Assembly (NCBI RefSeq): GCF_025947145.1
Contig: NZ_CP109999.1
Coordinates: forward strand, 2,232,001 to 2,296,000
Direction of reading: 5' to 3'
Origin: Flavobacterium sp. N1994
GTDB lineage: Bacteria; Bacteroidota; Bacteroidia; Flavobacteriales; Flavobacteriaceae
DNA: 64,000 nt
Position 1 is the first letter of the stretch, and each line of letters begins with the position of its first letter. Below, piece by piece: positions 36,180 through 44,061 of this stretch. A model generated the notes under the pieces. It saw only the letters and a list, made by a program, of their open reading frames with translations. It had not been told where the DNA came from and did no database searches. Position numbers and translations under genes: made by a program.

Positions 36180-37421
36180 CTAGTTTTCTACAATTTTATA
36201 CATTTTGTCTGAAAGACGGATTCGGAAAGGCACTTTCAAGGTACAATTATCGCCTTTAGTAGCTTTTTCAGAATCTACGTCATTAACGAAGAGTTCTTCT
36301 AAAACCATTTCTTGAGCTCCAGTACTTGGTCCTGTGATTAAAATTTTATCGCCTTTTTTGATGTCGTAAGCTTCAATTTTGAATTCGGCAATACTGGCTT
36401 TTTGGAAATAGTGAACGCCCTTCCCAACATACACTTTCTTTTGAGTAGCACTCGAACCAGGATTGTCACTCCATTCGCCAAGTTTTTGCCCTAAATAATA
36501 ACCACTCCAAAAACCTCGATTGTAAACGGTAGACAAAGCCTCCATCCAAGTGTTGATTTTTTCTTTGGTAAATGTTCCTTCGTAGTAGGAGTCGATAGCA
36601 TCACGATAAGTTTTAATAACGGTTGCTACATAATCGGCAGCACGACCGCGACCTTCTATTTTCAAAACTTTAATTCCTGAATCGATAACTTGATCTAAAA
36701 AATCTAACGTGCATAAATCTTTGGGTGACATTAAATATTCGTTATCAACTTCTATTTCGAAACCACTTTCTTGGTCGATTACCGTATATTTTTTGCGACA
36801 GTTTTGCTTACACGCTCCTCGATTAGCAGAAGAATTATGCGAATGTAAACTCAAATAACATTTTCCTGAAACGGCCATACATAATGCACCATGACCAAAG
36901 ATTTCGATTTCAACTAAATTCCCACTAGGGCCTTTGTTTTGTTCTTTCTCAATAGCATCGGTGATTTTTTTCACTTGACGTAAACTCAACTCACGAGACA
37001 ATACGATGGTATCCGCAAACATGGCATAGAATTTTACTGTTTCGATGTTGGTTACATTCAATTGGGTTGAAATATGCACTTCTATCCCCATCGTTTTAGC
37101 AGTCATAATTACGGCTTGATCAGAAGCGATGACAGCTGTTATTCCAGCTTCTTTGGCTTTGCTCAAAAGTGTTTTTACAATCGACAAATCGTGGTCGTAA
37201 ATGATGGTATTTAATGTGAGATAGGTTCTAACCTTTTTTTCTTGGCATCTTCGAGCAATTTCAGGTAAATCGTCTAAAACAAAATTCACTGTGGCACGAG
37301 CGCGCATATTTAATTGTTCAACACCAAAATAAATGGAATCACAACCATTGTTTAAAGCGGCTTGCAATGATTCGAAATTTCCAGCCGGAGCCATAAGTTC
37401 AATTCTTCCTGAAGTTGTCAT
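36180..37421 (-). CDS. trhP: Peptidase U32 family protein, TrhP-like tRNA hydroxylation protein
   Basis: A 413-residue U32 protein. The N-terminal barrel begins IELMAPAGNFESLQAALNNG, the family cysteines occur in GALCMAVSGKCYLS and NRGACKQNCRKKY, and a C-terminal beta domain covers about 331-413. In E. coli and Bacillus the family members TrhP form 5-hydroxyuridine at tRNA position 34 using prephenate and Fe-S chemistry. Other U32 proteins act on 23S rRNA or ubiquinone, but the neighbouring TrhO supports tRNA. Its start overlaps the TrhO stop by one base (TAATG). Its C-terminal domain closely resembles that of TrhO next door. Confidence 0.88.
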   Translation of the reverse strand: MTTSGRIELMAPAGNFESLQAALNNGCDSIYFGVEQLNMRARATVNFVLDDLPEIARRCQEKKVRTYLTLNTIIYDHDLSIVKTLLSKAKEAGITAVIASDQAVIMTAKTMGIEVHISTQLNVTNIETVKFYAMFADTIVLSRELSLRQVKKITDAIEKEQNKGPSGNLVEIEIFGHGALCMAVSGKCYLSLHSHNSSANRGACKQNCRKKYTVIDQESGFEIEVDNEYLMSPKDLCTLDFLDQVIDSGIKVLKIEGRGRAADYVATVIKTYRDAIDSYYEGTFTKEKINTWMEALSTVYNRGFWSGYYLGQKLGEWSDNPGSSATQKKVYVGKGVHYFQKASIAEFKIEAYDIKKGDKILITGPSTGAQEMVLEELFVNDVDSEKATKGDNCTLKVPFRIRLSDKMYKIVEN

Positions 37422-38779
37422 TAGCTTATGATTTTGAATAATTTATCAGATAAACGAACTCTGAAAGGCACTTCAAAAGTTACTTTATCTCCAATTTTTG
37501 CTGAAGTATTTTCTTTTCCGTTTACCAACATTTTGTCTAAAACTAATTCCTCATTTCCAGTAGTTGGTCCCGAGATAAGTATTTTATCGCCAACATTTAA
37601 TTCTTGATTTTCGATGCTAAAAAGGCCAACACCAGCTTTAACAAAGTAATGCTCCACTTTACCAATCAAGACTTTTTTGATTTTTATCTTTTGACGAATG
37701 TCTTTTGTTTTTTGGGCTTTCGCCAAAGCATTGTCTGACAATTCACCGGAATGTTTGAATAACAATTTTTCAGATTTTCCTTTTCTAAAAACTTTATTGC
37801 CTACTTGTTTGCCGCTTCTTAATTTTACTTGTTCGGCCAATGGAAGATGTGTGATTTCTAAACATTCGGTTGAACAACAATTTTCCATGGCAGCTTTGCA
37901 GTCGTCACATTGAATAAACAACAAATGACAACCGTCGTTTAAGCAATTAGTATGATTATCACAAGGTTTTCCACATTGATGACATTGCGAAACGATATCA
38001 TCTGTAATTCTTTCACCAAGGCGATGATCGAAAACAAAATTTTTACCGATGAATTTGCTTTCTATATTTTCTTCCTTAATTTGTTTAGCATAATTGATAA
38101 TGCCCCCTTCTAACTGAAATACATTCTTGAATCCTTGGTGCTTGAAATATGCCGAGGCTTTCTCGCAACGAATACCTCCGGTGCAATACATGACCAAGTT
38201 TTTATCTTCTTTAAAGTCTTTTAATTGCTCGTTGATAATGGGCAAACTTTCTCTGAACGTCTCTACATCGGGAGTTATTGCGCCTTTGAAATGACCAATT
38301 TCACTTTCGTAATGATTTCTGAAATCAACAACGATTGTATTTGGGTCTTCTAAAATTTGGTTGAATTCTTTGGCTTTTAAATGCACACCAATATTGGTAA
38401 CATCAAAGGTTTCGTCATTCAATCCGTCGGCTACAATTTTGTCACGGACTTTAACGGTCAATTTTAAAAAGGAATGATCATCGTGTTCAACAGCAACATT
38501 TAGGCGGATGTTTTTCATGAAATCATAGGCTTCTAAAGTATCGCGAAACGCTTCCATGTTTTCGGCGGGGATACTCATTTGAGCATTGATTCCTTCTTTG
38601 GCAACATAGGTTCTACCAAGAGCATCAAGTTGGTTCCATTGGATAAATAAATCGTCGCGAAATTTTTTTGGGTCTTCAATTTTGGCATACGCATAGAAAG
38701 ACAAAGTAAGTCTTTGTTTGCCGGCTTGGTCAATCAGCTCGGCTCTTTCTTCTGCGCTTAAGGTGTTATACAGTTGCAT
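37421..38779 (-). CDS. trhO: Rhodanese-type tRNA hydroxylase TrhO with extra C-terminal domain
   Basis: A 452-residue protein of the YceA/UPF0176 family, whose E. coli member (about 350 residues) makes 5-hydroxyuridine at tRNA position 34 with O2. An N-terminal ferredoxin-like domain (about 25-120) precedes the rhodanese domain with catalytic loop CTGGIRCEKA (Cys199), then a Cys-rich segment (CHQCGKPC, CLNDGC, CDDC, CCSTEC; about 270-310). The last 80 residues (about 371-452) go beyond the usual family end and are about half identical to the C-terminus of the adjacent TrhP. The gene heads the operon with trhP and ferredoxin. Confidence 0.9.
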   Translation of the reverse strand: MQLYNTLSAEERAELIDQAGKQRLTLSFYAYAKIEDPKKFRDDLFIQWNQLDALGRTYVAKEGINAQMSIPAENMEAFRDTLEAYDFMKNIRLNVAVEHDDHSFLKLTVKVRDKIVADGLNDETFDVTNIGVHLKAKEFNQILEDPNTIVVDFRNHYESEIGHFKGAITPDVETFRESLPIINEQLKDFKEDKNLVMYCTGGIRCEKASAYFKHQGFKNVFQLEGGIINYAKQIKEENIESKFIGKNFVFDHRLGERITDDIVSQCHQCGKPCDNHTNCLNDGCHLLFIQCDDCKAAMENCCSTECLEITHLPLAEQVKLRSGKQVGNKVFRKGKSEKLLFKHSGELSDNALAKAQKTKDIRQKIKIKKVLIGKVEHYFVKAGVGLFSIENQELNVGDKILISGPTTGNEELVLDKMLVNGKENTSAKIGDKVTFEVPFRVRLSDKLFKIIS

Positions 38780-38862
38780 GCTATAAACGTTTAAGTGAGA
38801 AATAGGTTGTGAACTCTAAATGGAAGAATTCGTCGCAAATTTACAACTTTTTGCAAATAAAA

Positions 38863-38886
38863 AAACCACGAGGGAATTCGTGGTTT
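38863..38886 (-). terminator. Terminator of the bacilliredoxin gene
   Basis: AAACCACGA pairs with TCGTGGTTT around a 6-base loop; the A-run at 38858-38865 gives the U-tract for leftward transcripts. It lies 23 bases after the bacilliredoxin stop, separating it from trhO. Confidence 0.85.
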
Positions 38887-38908
38887 CAGTTTTAAAAATA
38901 TTTTTTGT

Positions 38909-39319
38909 TTAACAGAATTCTGCGTAAGCATCTTTTAAGTTTTCTGCAATCATTTCAGCTGGGCGTCCTTCAATGTGGTGACGTTCTAACATGTGAACCA
39001 ATTCTCCGTTTTTGAATAAAGCCATACTTGGTGACGATGGAGGAAAAGGGAACATGTGTTGACGAGCTGCATCAACAGCTTCTTTATCAACACCTGCAAA
39101 AACCGTTACTAAATGATCTGGTTTTTTGGTGCCATCTAAACTCATTTTCGCTCCTGGACGCGCATTACGAGCTGCACAACCGCAAACAGAATTTACTACT
39201 ACAAGTGTTGTTCCGTCTGCTTTAAGAGCATTTTCTACGTCATGTGCAGTATGTAATTCTTGAAAACCAGCTTGCGAAAGTTCGGCTTTCATAGGTAATA
39301 CCATTTCTTCTGGATACAT
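38909..39319 (-). CDS. BrxA/BrxB family bacilliredoxin
   Basis: A 136-residue thioredoxin-fold protein. The family active site Cys-Gly-Cys is at residues 46-48 ([19 protein letters not shown]), with [27 protein letters not shown] further on. In Bacillus these proteins remove bacillithiol from oxidised thiols; the low-molecular-weight thiol used here is not known. It appears to be a single-gene unit with its own promoter element (39374-39381) and terminator. Confidence 0.93.
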   Translation of the reverse strand: MYPEEMVLPMKAELSQAGFQELHTAHDVENALKADGTTLVVVNSVCGCAARNARPGAKMSLDGTKKPDHLVTVFAGVDKEAVDAARQHMFPFPPSSPSMALFKNGELVHMLERHHIEGRPAEMIAENLKDAYAEFC

Positions 39320-39351
39320 ATTTTTTTATTTTAGATTTTAATAATTGATAT

Positions 39352-39370
39352 TAGATTTTCTAAAAATCTA
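39352..39370. promoter_or_regulatory. Inverted repeat at the bacilliredoxin transcription start
   Basis: TAGATTTT-CTA-AAAATCTA is a perfect inverted repeat with 8-bp arms, covering the predicted transcription start (about 39367). A further TAGATTTT lies at 39332-39339, 20 bp from the next copy. The arrangement suits an operator; the regulator is unknown. Confidence 0.35.
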
Positions 39371-39373
39371 CTG

Positions 39374-39381
39374 CAAAGATA
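39374..39381 (-). promoter_or_regulatory. Candidate -7 box of the bacilliredoxin gene
   Basis: The minus strand reads TATCTTTG (TAnnTTTG), giving a leader of about 48 bases before the ATG at 39319. No clear -33 TTTG is present at the expected distance. Confidence 0.45.
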
Positions 39382-39445
39382 ATGAGATTTCTATTTTTAA
39401 ATTTTAAAGAAATCATAAAGAATTATTATGGTTGAATAGTTCTTG

Positions 39446-40588
39446 TTAAAACCTGAAAATTCTAGTTATCAAGGCTTGAATGAAAAGTCCTTTTGGGCAT
39501 TTCCAAATCACTTGTAAATCTTCCCAAAACGTGGTTTCTTCATCAAGAAATTTAAAGATTACTGTCGAGTTTCCTTTTCGAAACATAGAGGAAAAAATGG
39601 TAGAACCTACTTCATTTTTCTTGTCTAGAATATCCAAAAGTAACAAGTCATAAAACCAGAATTTGTTGGTTTTGTGCAACTTTCTCAAGTCGGTTTCTTT
39701 GGAAAGAAATTGAACTAATGCTTTTGATTTTTTGGTAGCATTCTTAAAGGTATAACCTGTACTTGCTTTTGTCCAACCTCCAGCAGAGCCAATGTTAATG
39801 ATGTTTTTCGAATTGTGTTTCCAAAACGGATAACAAGTCATTGGAATGTTTCCCTGTTCTTTTTCGATGATTTCGTAATCCGTTATTCCTAGTTTTTGAA
39901 TGTAGTTTTGGATTTCGGTTTCGTATTCTTTTCTAGGTAATAATTCTTTGGAGAATAAAGTGTATTCCAATAAAGCTTCGGTTTCGGAAGTTGGTAAAAC
40001 GTACATGAATCTTGTGTTGCCTTTTTGTTTCACAGAAAAATCCATGAAAGTGGCACAATCCGGATTAAAAACAGCTTCCTTACTTTTGATAAACCAACCA
40101 ATAAAATGCTGATGCAAAAAAGGATATTTTGATTGACTCTTTACTAATTCAGGATTGAAAACAGAATTAAAAACTTGATTACAAGTATAACTTTCCACTT
40201 CTGTTTTAACGACACAATGATTGCCTAATTCTTTAAAATCTAGTACTTTTTGATTGACAAACTGAATGTTCGATTCTTTAGTGATAACTTCAAAAACCAA
40301 ATTGTAGAAGTCCAATCCCTTTATCATTTTGTATAGATATGGAGCTAATTGTAGTTCTCTTTCAAAGCTTTTATCTTTAAACCAAGCAGAGTGCCATTTG
40401 GCGAAAGCCATAGTATCATACAACCCCTTTTCATCCCAAAAACACCAAGTACGGTCATTGGTTTTCTTTGGATTTTCATCAATTAGCAGTATGTTTTTAT
40501 CTTTAAATTTTCCTGAAATTACCATTTCATATACCGTCATCAAAGCGGATAATCCTGAGCCAGTGAAAATGTAATGGTAGTGTTTCAT
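39446..40588 (-). CDS. crtY: Lycopene beta-cyclase family protein
   Basis: A 380-residue FAD/NAD-dependent cyclase that closes the ends of lycopene into beta-ionone rings on the way to beta-carotene or zeaxanthin. Near the N-terminus YIFTGSGLSALMTVYEM is the dinucleotide-binding fold, with LLIDENPKKTNDRTWCFW after it, a combination typical of bacterial lycopene cyclases; INIGSAGGWTKASTGYTF lies in the C-terminal half. No other carotenoid gene is in the window. Its ATG follows the stop of the upstream outer-membrane protein with no spacing, so the two are co-transcribed from the divergent promoter near mntH. Confidence 0.9.
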   Translation of the reverse strand: MKHYHYIFTGSGLSALMTVYEMVISGKFKDKNILLIDENPKKTNDRTWCFWDEKGLYDTMAFAKWHSAWFKDKSFERELQLAPYLYKMIKGLDFYNLVFEVITKESNIQFVNQKVLDFKELGNHCVVKTEVESYTCNQVFNSVFNPELVKSQSKYPFLHQHFIGWFIKSKEAVFNPDCATFMDFSVKQKGNTRFMYVLPTSETEALLEYTLFSKELLPRKEYETEIQNYIQKLGITDYEIIEKEQGNIPMTCYPFWKHNSKNIINIGSAGGWTKASTGYTFKNATKKSKALVQFLSKETDLRKLHKTNKFWFYDLLLLDILDKKNEVGSTIFSSMFRKGNSTVIFKFLDEETTFWEDLQVIWKCPKGLFIQALITRIFRF

Positions 40589-41332
40589 TTATATTCGGAA
40601 AGATAAACCGAGAGCAAGATAATGGTCTGGTGCATTATCGGTAATGCCAATTCCTGAAGACAAATCTACCATAAAATTGTTGTTTATCAAATAGGTAAAT
40701 CCGCCATCAAGATTGTGATTGGGGTTGTCATTTTGTGGAGCAAAGCCAAACATTTCTGCGTAACATCCTAACTGATTGTTTATAGAAAACCCAGTGGTTA
40801 AGGTATAAATAAAAGTTTTGTCAAGAGAAAATCCATCCCATTCACAGCCTAAATTATAACCCAATGAAAATTTTTCTGAAAGGGTATGTTGCATAGTAAA
40901 CCGAAATTCGGGTGCGATGTAATCGGTTTTATATCTTGTTGAGGCTAGTTTTGGAATAGAAATATGTCCAATCAAAGAAGTTTTTGGAATTATCCCTTTT
41001 TCTTCACAAAGGTTAACTTTAAAACCGACATAAATTGGCGTAAATCCAGTAACGGTTTCGTTATTGATTTCTTCAGAAATGAATTCCGTAATCAATCTCA
41101 ACTCTAAATTTTTTATTAGACCATATTTCCACAAGACGGAGGGTAAACTATTACTATTGCCCGTTTCTTTATCCTTTTGAAAAGTGAAACCCATTTCTGC
41201 CTGAAGCATTCTTTTGGGAACAATAGCTGGAGTTTCGGTTTGGTCAGGTCTATCAGCTTCAAGGGGATCTATAGTTTGTGCCAAAACGGGAAACCATCCC
41301 AGAACGCAAAAAAGCAGTATTATTTTATTCAT
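40589..41332 (-). CDS. Transporter-like outer-membrane protein (phenol MetA-pathway family)
   Basis: A 247-residue exported protein. The ATG at 41332 gives a signal peptide MNKIILLFCVLGWFPVLAQ; the 15-codon upstream extension runs through the predicted promoter and is rejected. The mature start DPLEADRPDQTETPAIVPK and MLQAEMGFTF are typical of the Phenol_MetA_deg/transporter outer-membrane barrels common in Bacteroidota, and the chain ends ALGLSFRI. Substrate unknown. It is the promoter-proximal gene of a pair with lycopene cyclase and lies divergent from the metal transporter. Confidence 0.82.
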   Translation of the reverse strand: MNKIILLFCVLGWFPVLAQTIDPLEADRPDQTETPAIVPKRMLQAEMGFTFQKDKETGNSNSLPSVLWKYGLIKNLELRLITEFISEEINNETVTGFTPIYVGFKVNLCEEKGIIPKTSLIGHISIPKLASTRYKTDYIAPEFRFTMQHTLSEKFSLGYNLGCEWDGFSLDKTFIYTLTTGFSINNQLGCYAEMFGFAPQNDNPNHNLDGGFTYLINNNFMVDLSSGIGITDNAPDHYLALGLSFRI

Positions 41333-41340
41333 CAAATAAA

Positions 41341-41358
41341 TTTTAGACAAATCTAAAA
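41341..41358. promoter_or_regulatory. Candidate operator: inverted repeat TTTTAGA-N4-TCTAAAA
   Basis: A perfect inverted repeat with 7-bp arms around CAAA. It overlaps the leftward -7 box (41348-41355) and ends six bases before the rightward -33 element. Size and symmetry suit a DtxR/MntR-type dimer, and such a regulator is encoded 2 kb downstream. The assignment is inference. Confidence 0.5.
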
Positions 41359-41378
41359 AAATATTTACCCTAATCAAA
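41348..41378 (-). promoter_or_regulatory. Leftward promoter (outer-membrane protein and lycopene cyclase)
   Basis: On the minus strand TTTG at 41378-41375 and TAGATTTG at 41355-41348 are separated by exactly 19 bases, a full match to the Bacteroidota promoter TTTG-N19-TAnnTTTG. Transcription would begin near 41341, leaving a leader of about nine bases before the ATG at 41332. Confidence 0.65.
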
Positions 41379-41394
41379 TATCTTTTTATATTTG
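41364..41394 (+). promoter_or_regulatory. Rightward promoter of mntH, face-to-face with the leftward one
   Basis: TTTA at 41364-41367 and TATATTTG at 41387-41394 are 19 bases apart, one mismatch from consensus. The start would be near 41401, about ten bases before the ATG. The -33 boxes of both promoters interleave, so only one polymerase can bind at a time. A perfect palindrome ATTTGTACAAAT covers 41390-41401. Confidence 0.65.
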
Positions 41395-41410
41395 TACAAA
41401 TGTTTTAAAC

Positions 41411-43282
41411 ATGAGTAAGTCATTAGAAGAAGTAAATCAATCAATTCCCACCGAAAACAAGAAGACTGGTTTTAGAAAAATTTTAGCTTTTCTTGGTCCG
41501 GCGTATCTAATTAGCGTTGGTTATATGGATCCAGGAAATTGGGCAACCGATATTGCTGGAGGAAGCCAATTTGGGTATACTTTGATTTGGGTTTTGTTGA
41601 TGAGTAATCTCATGGCTTTGTTATTGCAAAGTTTGAGTGCGCGTCTTGGAATTGTTACCCAACGCGATTTAGCGCAAGCTTCAAGAGAAACGTATTCTCC
41701 TTTTATCAATTACATTCTCTATTTTTTAGCCGAAATTGCTATAGCTGCCTGCGACTTAGCCGAAGTTCTCGGAATGGCAATTGGATTGAATTTGCTGTTT
41801 GGCATTTCTCTGATTCAAGGGGTAATGATTACGGTTTTGGATACTTTTTTATTGTTGTTTCTAATCAATAAAGGCATCCGAAAAATGGAAGCTTTCATCA
41901 TTGCCTTAGTGATGATTATTGGGTTTTCTTTTTTGTTTGAAATGATATTTGCACAACCAGAAGTGGGACAAGTGATTAAAGGGTTGATACCAAGTATTCC
42001 AAACAATGCAGCGCTTTATATTGCCATCGGGATTATTGGTGCAACCGTAATGCCACACAATTTGTATTTGCATTCGTCCTTGGTGCAAACTCGAAAATTT
42101 GACAGAAGTGAATCTGGAATTAAACAAGCTTTGAAGTACAATTTTATTGATTCTACCATTGCTTTGAATTTGGCTTTTTTTGTCAATGCGGCGATATTGA
42201 TTTTAGCAGCAGCCACCTTTTATAAAAACGGCTTGTTTCAAATTGCTGAAATACAAGATGCTCACCAACTCTTAGCCCCTCTTTTAGGAAGTAAATGGGC
42301 TCCCATTTTATTTGCTGTTGCCTTGATAGCTGCGGGACAAAGTTCTACGATAACAGGTACTTTAGCGGGACAAATTATTATGGAAGGCTACTTGAATTTG
42401 AGAATTCAACCTTGGGTTAGACGTATTATTACTCGGTTGATTGCCATTGTTCCAGCGGTGATTGTTATTTCTGTTTTTGGCGAAGGGATAACCGGAAAAA
42501 TGTTGATTTTGAGTCAAGTCATTTTGAGTTTGCAATTAGGATTTGCTATTATTCCATTGATTCACTTTGTTAGTGATAAAACAAAAATGAAAGGTTTTGA
42601 AATTTCGAAAACAACTCAAATTGCCTCTTGGATTGTAGCCTTGATTATTGTTTCTTTAAATGCCAAATTGGTTTTTGATGAAATTAAAGGTTGGATACAA
42701 ACTTCCGAAAACCCAATGGTATTATGGGTTACGGTTGTTCCTTTGGCAATAGGATTTTTGATTTTGTTGTTGTATATCGTTTTCAAACCATTCATCACAA
42801 AAGCCAAACATGAAATACAAAATCATTTACCTCATAATTTCGAATTGAATTTTTCACAAGCAGAAACGTATAATAAAAAACATATTGCGGTTTCGGTTGA
42901 CTTTTCAGATGCTGATGAAATTGCCATTAACAGCGCTTTTGAGTTGGGCGGAAAAGGAGCCAAGTATACTTTAATTCATGTTGTTGAAACGGTAGGCGCT
43001 ATGTTTTATGGGGGCAATATTGATGATCACGAAACCACTATTGATGAAAAATTATTGTTGGAGTATAAAGAGATTTTGAACAATAAAGGGTTTAAAGTAG
43101 AGGTTAAGTTGGGATTTGGGAAACCAAATAAAGCTATCCCGAAAATTGTTAACGATGGGGATTTCGATATTTTAGTAATGGGAACCCACGGGCATACTGG
43201 ATTAAAAGATATTTTATTTGGCACAACCGTAGATAAATTGCGTCATAAAATTTCGATACCCTTATTTATTGTAAAAAATTAA
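41411..43282 (+). CDS. mntH: Nramp divalent metal transporter fused to a UspA domain
   Basis: A 623-residue protein. Residues about 25-460 are an Nramp transporter of around 11 helices that imports Mn2+ or Fe2+ with protons; the metal-binding motifs are intact (DPGN at 40-43, MPH at 214-216). Residues about 490-623 form a cytoplasmic universal stress protein domain (HIAVSVDFSDADE to the end) with a complete ATP-binding signature G-x2-G-x9-G-T in GTHGHTGLKDILFGTT. Ordinary MntH ends after the transporter, so this is a fusion. A DtxR-type regulator follows three bases later. Confidence 0.94.
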   Translation: MSKSLEEVNQSIPTENKKTGFRKILAFLGPAYLISVGYMDPGNWATDIAGGSQFGYTLIWVLLMSNLMALLLQSLSARLGIVTQRDLAQASRETYSPFINYILYFLAEIAIAACDLAEVLGMAIGLNLLFGISLIQGVMITVLDTFLLLFLINKGIRKMEAFIIALVMIIGFSFLFEMIFAQPEVGQVIKGLIPSIPNNAALYIAIGIIGATVMPHNLYLHSSLVQTRKFDRSESGIKQALKYNFIDSTIALNLAFFVNAAILILAAATFYKNGLFQIAEIQDAHQLLAPLLGSKWAPILFAVALIAAGQSSTITGTLAGQIIMEGYLNLRIQPWVRRIITRLIAIVPAVIVISVFGEGITGKMLILSQVILSLQLGFAIIPLIHFVSDKTKMKGFEISKTTQIASWIVALIIVSLNAKLVFDEIKGWIQTSENPMVLWVTVVPLAIGFLILLLYIVFKPFITKAKHEIQNHLPHNFELNFSQAETYNKKHIAVSVDFSDADEIAINSAFELGGKGAKYTLIHVVETVGAMFYGGNIDDHETTIDEKLLLEYKEILNNKGFKVEVKLGFGKPNKAIPKIVNDGDFDILVMGTHGHTGLKDILFGTTVDKLRHKISIPLFIVKN

Positions 43283-43285
43283 AAA

Positions 43286-43939
43286 ATGACTTTTTCAGAA
43301 GAAAATTACTTAAAAACAATATATCACATTACTGCTTTATCGGGAGTTGAGGTAAGTACCAATGCCATTGCTGAGAAAATGGAAACCAAAGCTTCATCAG
43401 TTACCGATATGTTGAAAAAACTAGCTGATAAAGAATTGATTGTTTACAAAAAATACCAAGGCGTTTTATTAACAGAGAAAGGGAAATTATCCGCTAAAAT
43501 GATCGTTAGAAAACATCGACTATGGGAAGTTTTTTTAGTAGATAAATTACAATTTTCATGGGATGAGGTTCATGATATTGCCGAACAATTAGAACACATT
43601 AAATCAGAGAAACTGATTAATAAACTAGACGATTTTCTAGGCAATCCAACCGAAGACCCTCATGGAGACCCAATACCTGATGTGAATGGGAAGATTATTA
43701 AAATAGAGAAGTTATTACTTTCAGAACTTAAAGAAAATCAAATCGGAATTTGTGTAGGTGTCAAAGATTCTTCAGCAGAATTTTTAAAATATTTAGACAA
43801 GAACAAAATCGCTTTGGGAGTTAGTATCAAGGTTAATTCGATAGAGGAATTTGATTTATCGCTTAACGTAAAAGTAAACGAAAGTGATTTGTTGATAACC
43901 CATAAAATTGCCGGAAATATTTTTGTGAAAGTAGCTTAG
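43286..43939 (+). CDS. DtxR/MntR family metal-dependent transcriptional regulator
   Basis: A 217-residue repressor of metal uptake genes. An N-terminal winged helix (FSEENYLKTIYHITALSG, then TKASSVTDMLKKLADKELI) precedes the dimerisation and metal-binding helices (HRLWEVFLVDKLQFSWDEVHDIAEQLEH, NPTEDPHGDPIPD) and a C-terminal FeoA/SH3-like domain (about 140-217). Whether it senses Mn or Fe cannot be told by eye. It is translated with mntH (three-base gap) and would probably act on the inverted repeats upstream of mntH. Its stop overlaps the convergent FeoB-associated gene by four bases. Confidence 0.93.
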   Translation: MTFSEENYLKTIYHITALSGVEVSTNAIAEKMETKASSVTDMLKKLADKELIVYKKYQGVLLTEKGKLSAKMIVRKHRLWEVFLVDKLQFSWDEVHDIAEQLEHIKSEKLINKLDDFLGNPTEDPHGDPIPDVNGKIIKIEKLLLSELKENQIGICVGVKDSSAEFLKYLDKNKIALGVSIKVNSIEEFDLSLNVKVNESDLLITHKIAGNIFVKVA

Positions 43940-44061
43940 TTACATCCACAATCATCATTGCCACAGTCCTTCTTTGCTTTCTTTTTTCCAAAAAACTTTC
44001 GGATTAAAAAAATCAAAGCAGCTGCAAATGCCAAGTAAACCAAGAGTTGTTGCACTTCCAT
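43936..44061 (-). CDS. FeoB-associated Cys-rich membrane protein
   Basis: A 41-residue protein too short for many gene finders. It has one membrane helix (QQLLVYLAFAAALIFLI), a basic stretch (RKFFGKKKAKK) and a Cys-rich end (DCGNDDCGCN), the layout of the FeoB_associated family. The ATG at 44061 overlaps the feoB stop by one base (TAATG); a longer frame to 44139 runs inside feoB and is not needed. It probably assists ferrous iron uptake by FeoB. Confidence 0.88.
   Translation of the reverse strand: MEVQQLLVYLAFAAALIFLIRKFFGKKKAKKDCGNDDCGCN

Noticed and set aside
36180..37421. U32 gene as a true secreted collagenase or peptidase
   Set aside because: There is no signal peptide, the Fe-S-type cysteines are present and the neighbours are TrhO and ferredoxin; RNA modification is the better reading.
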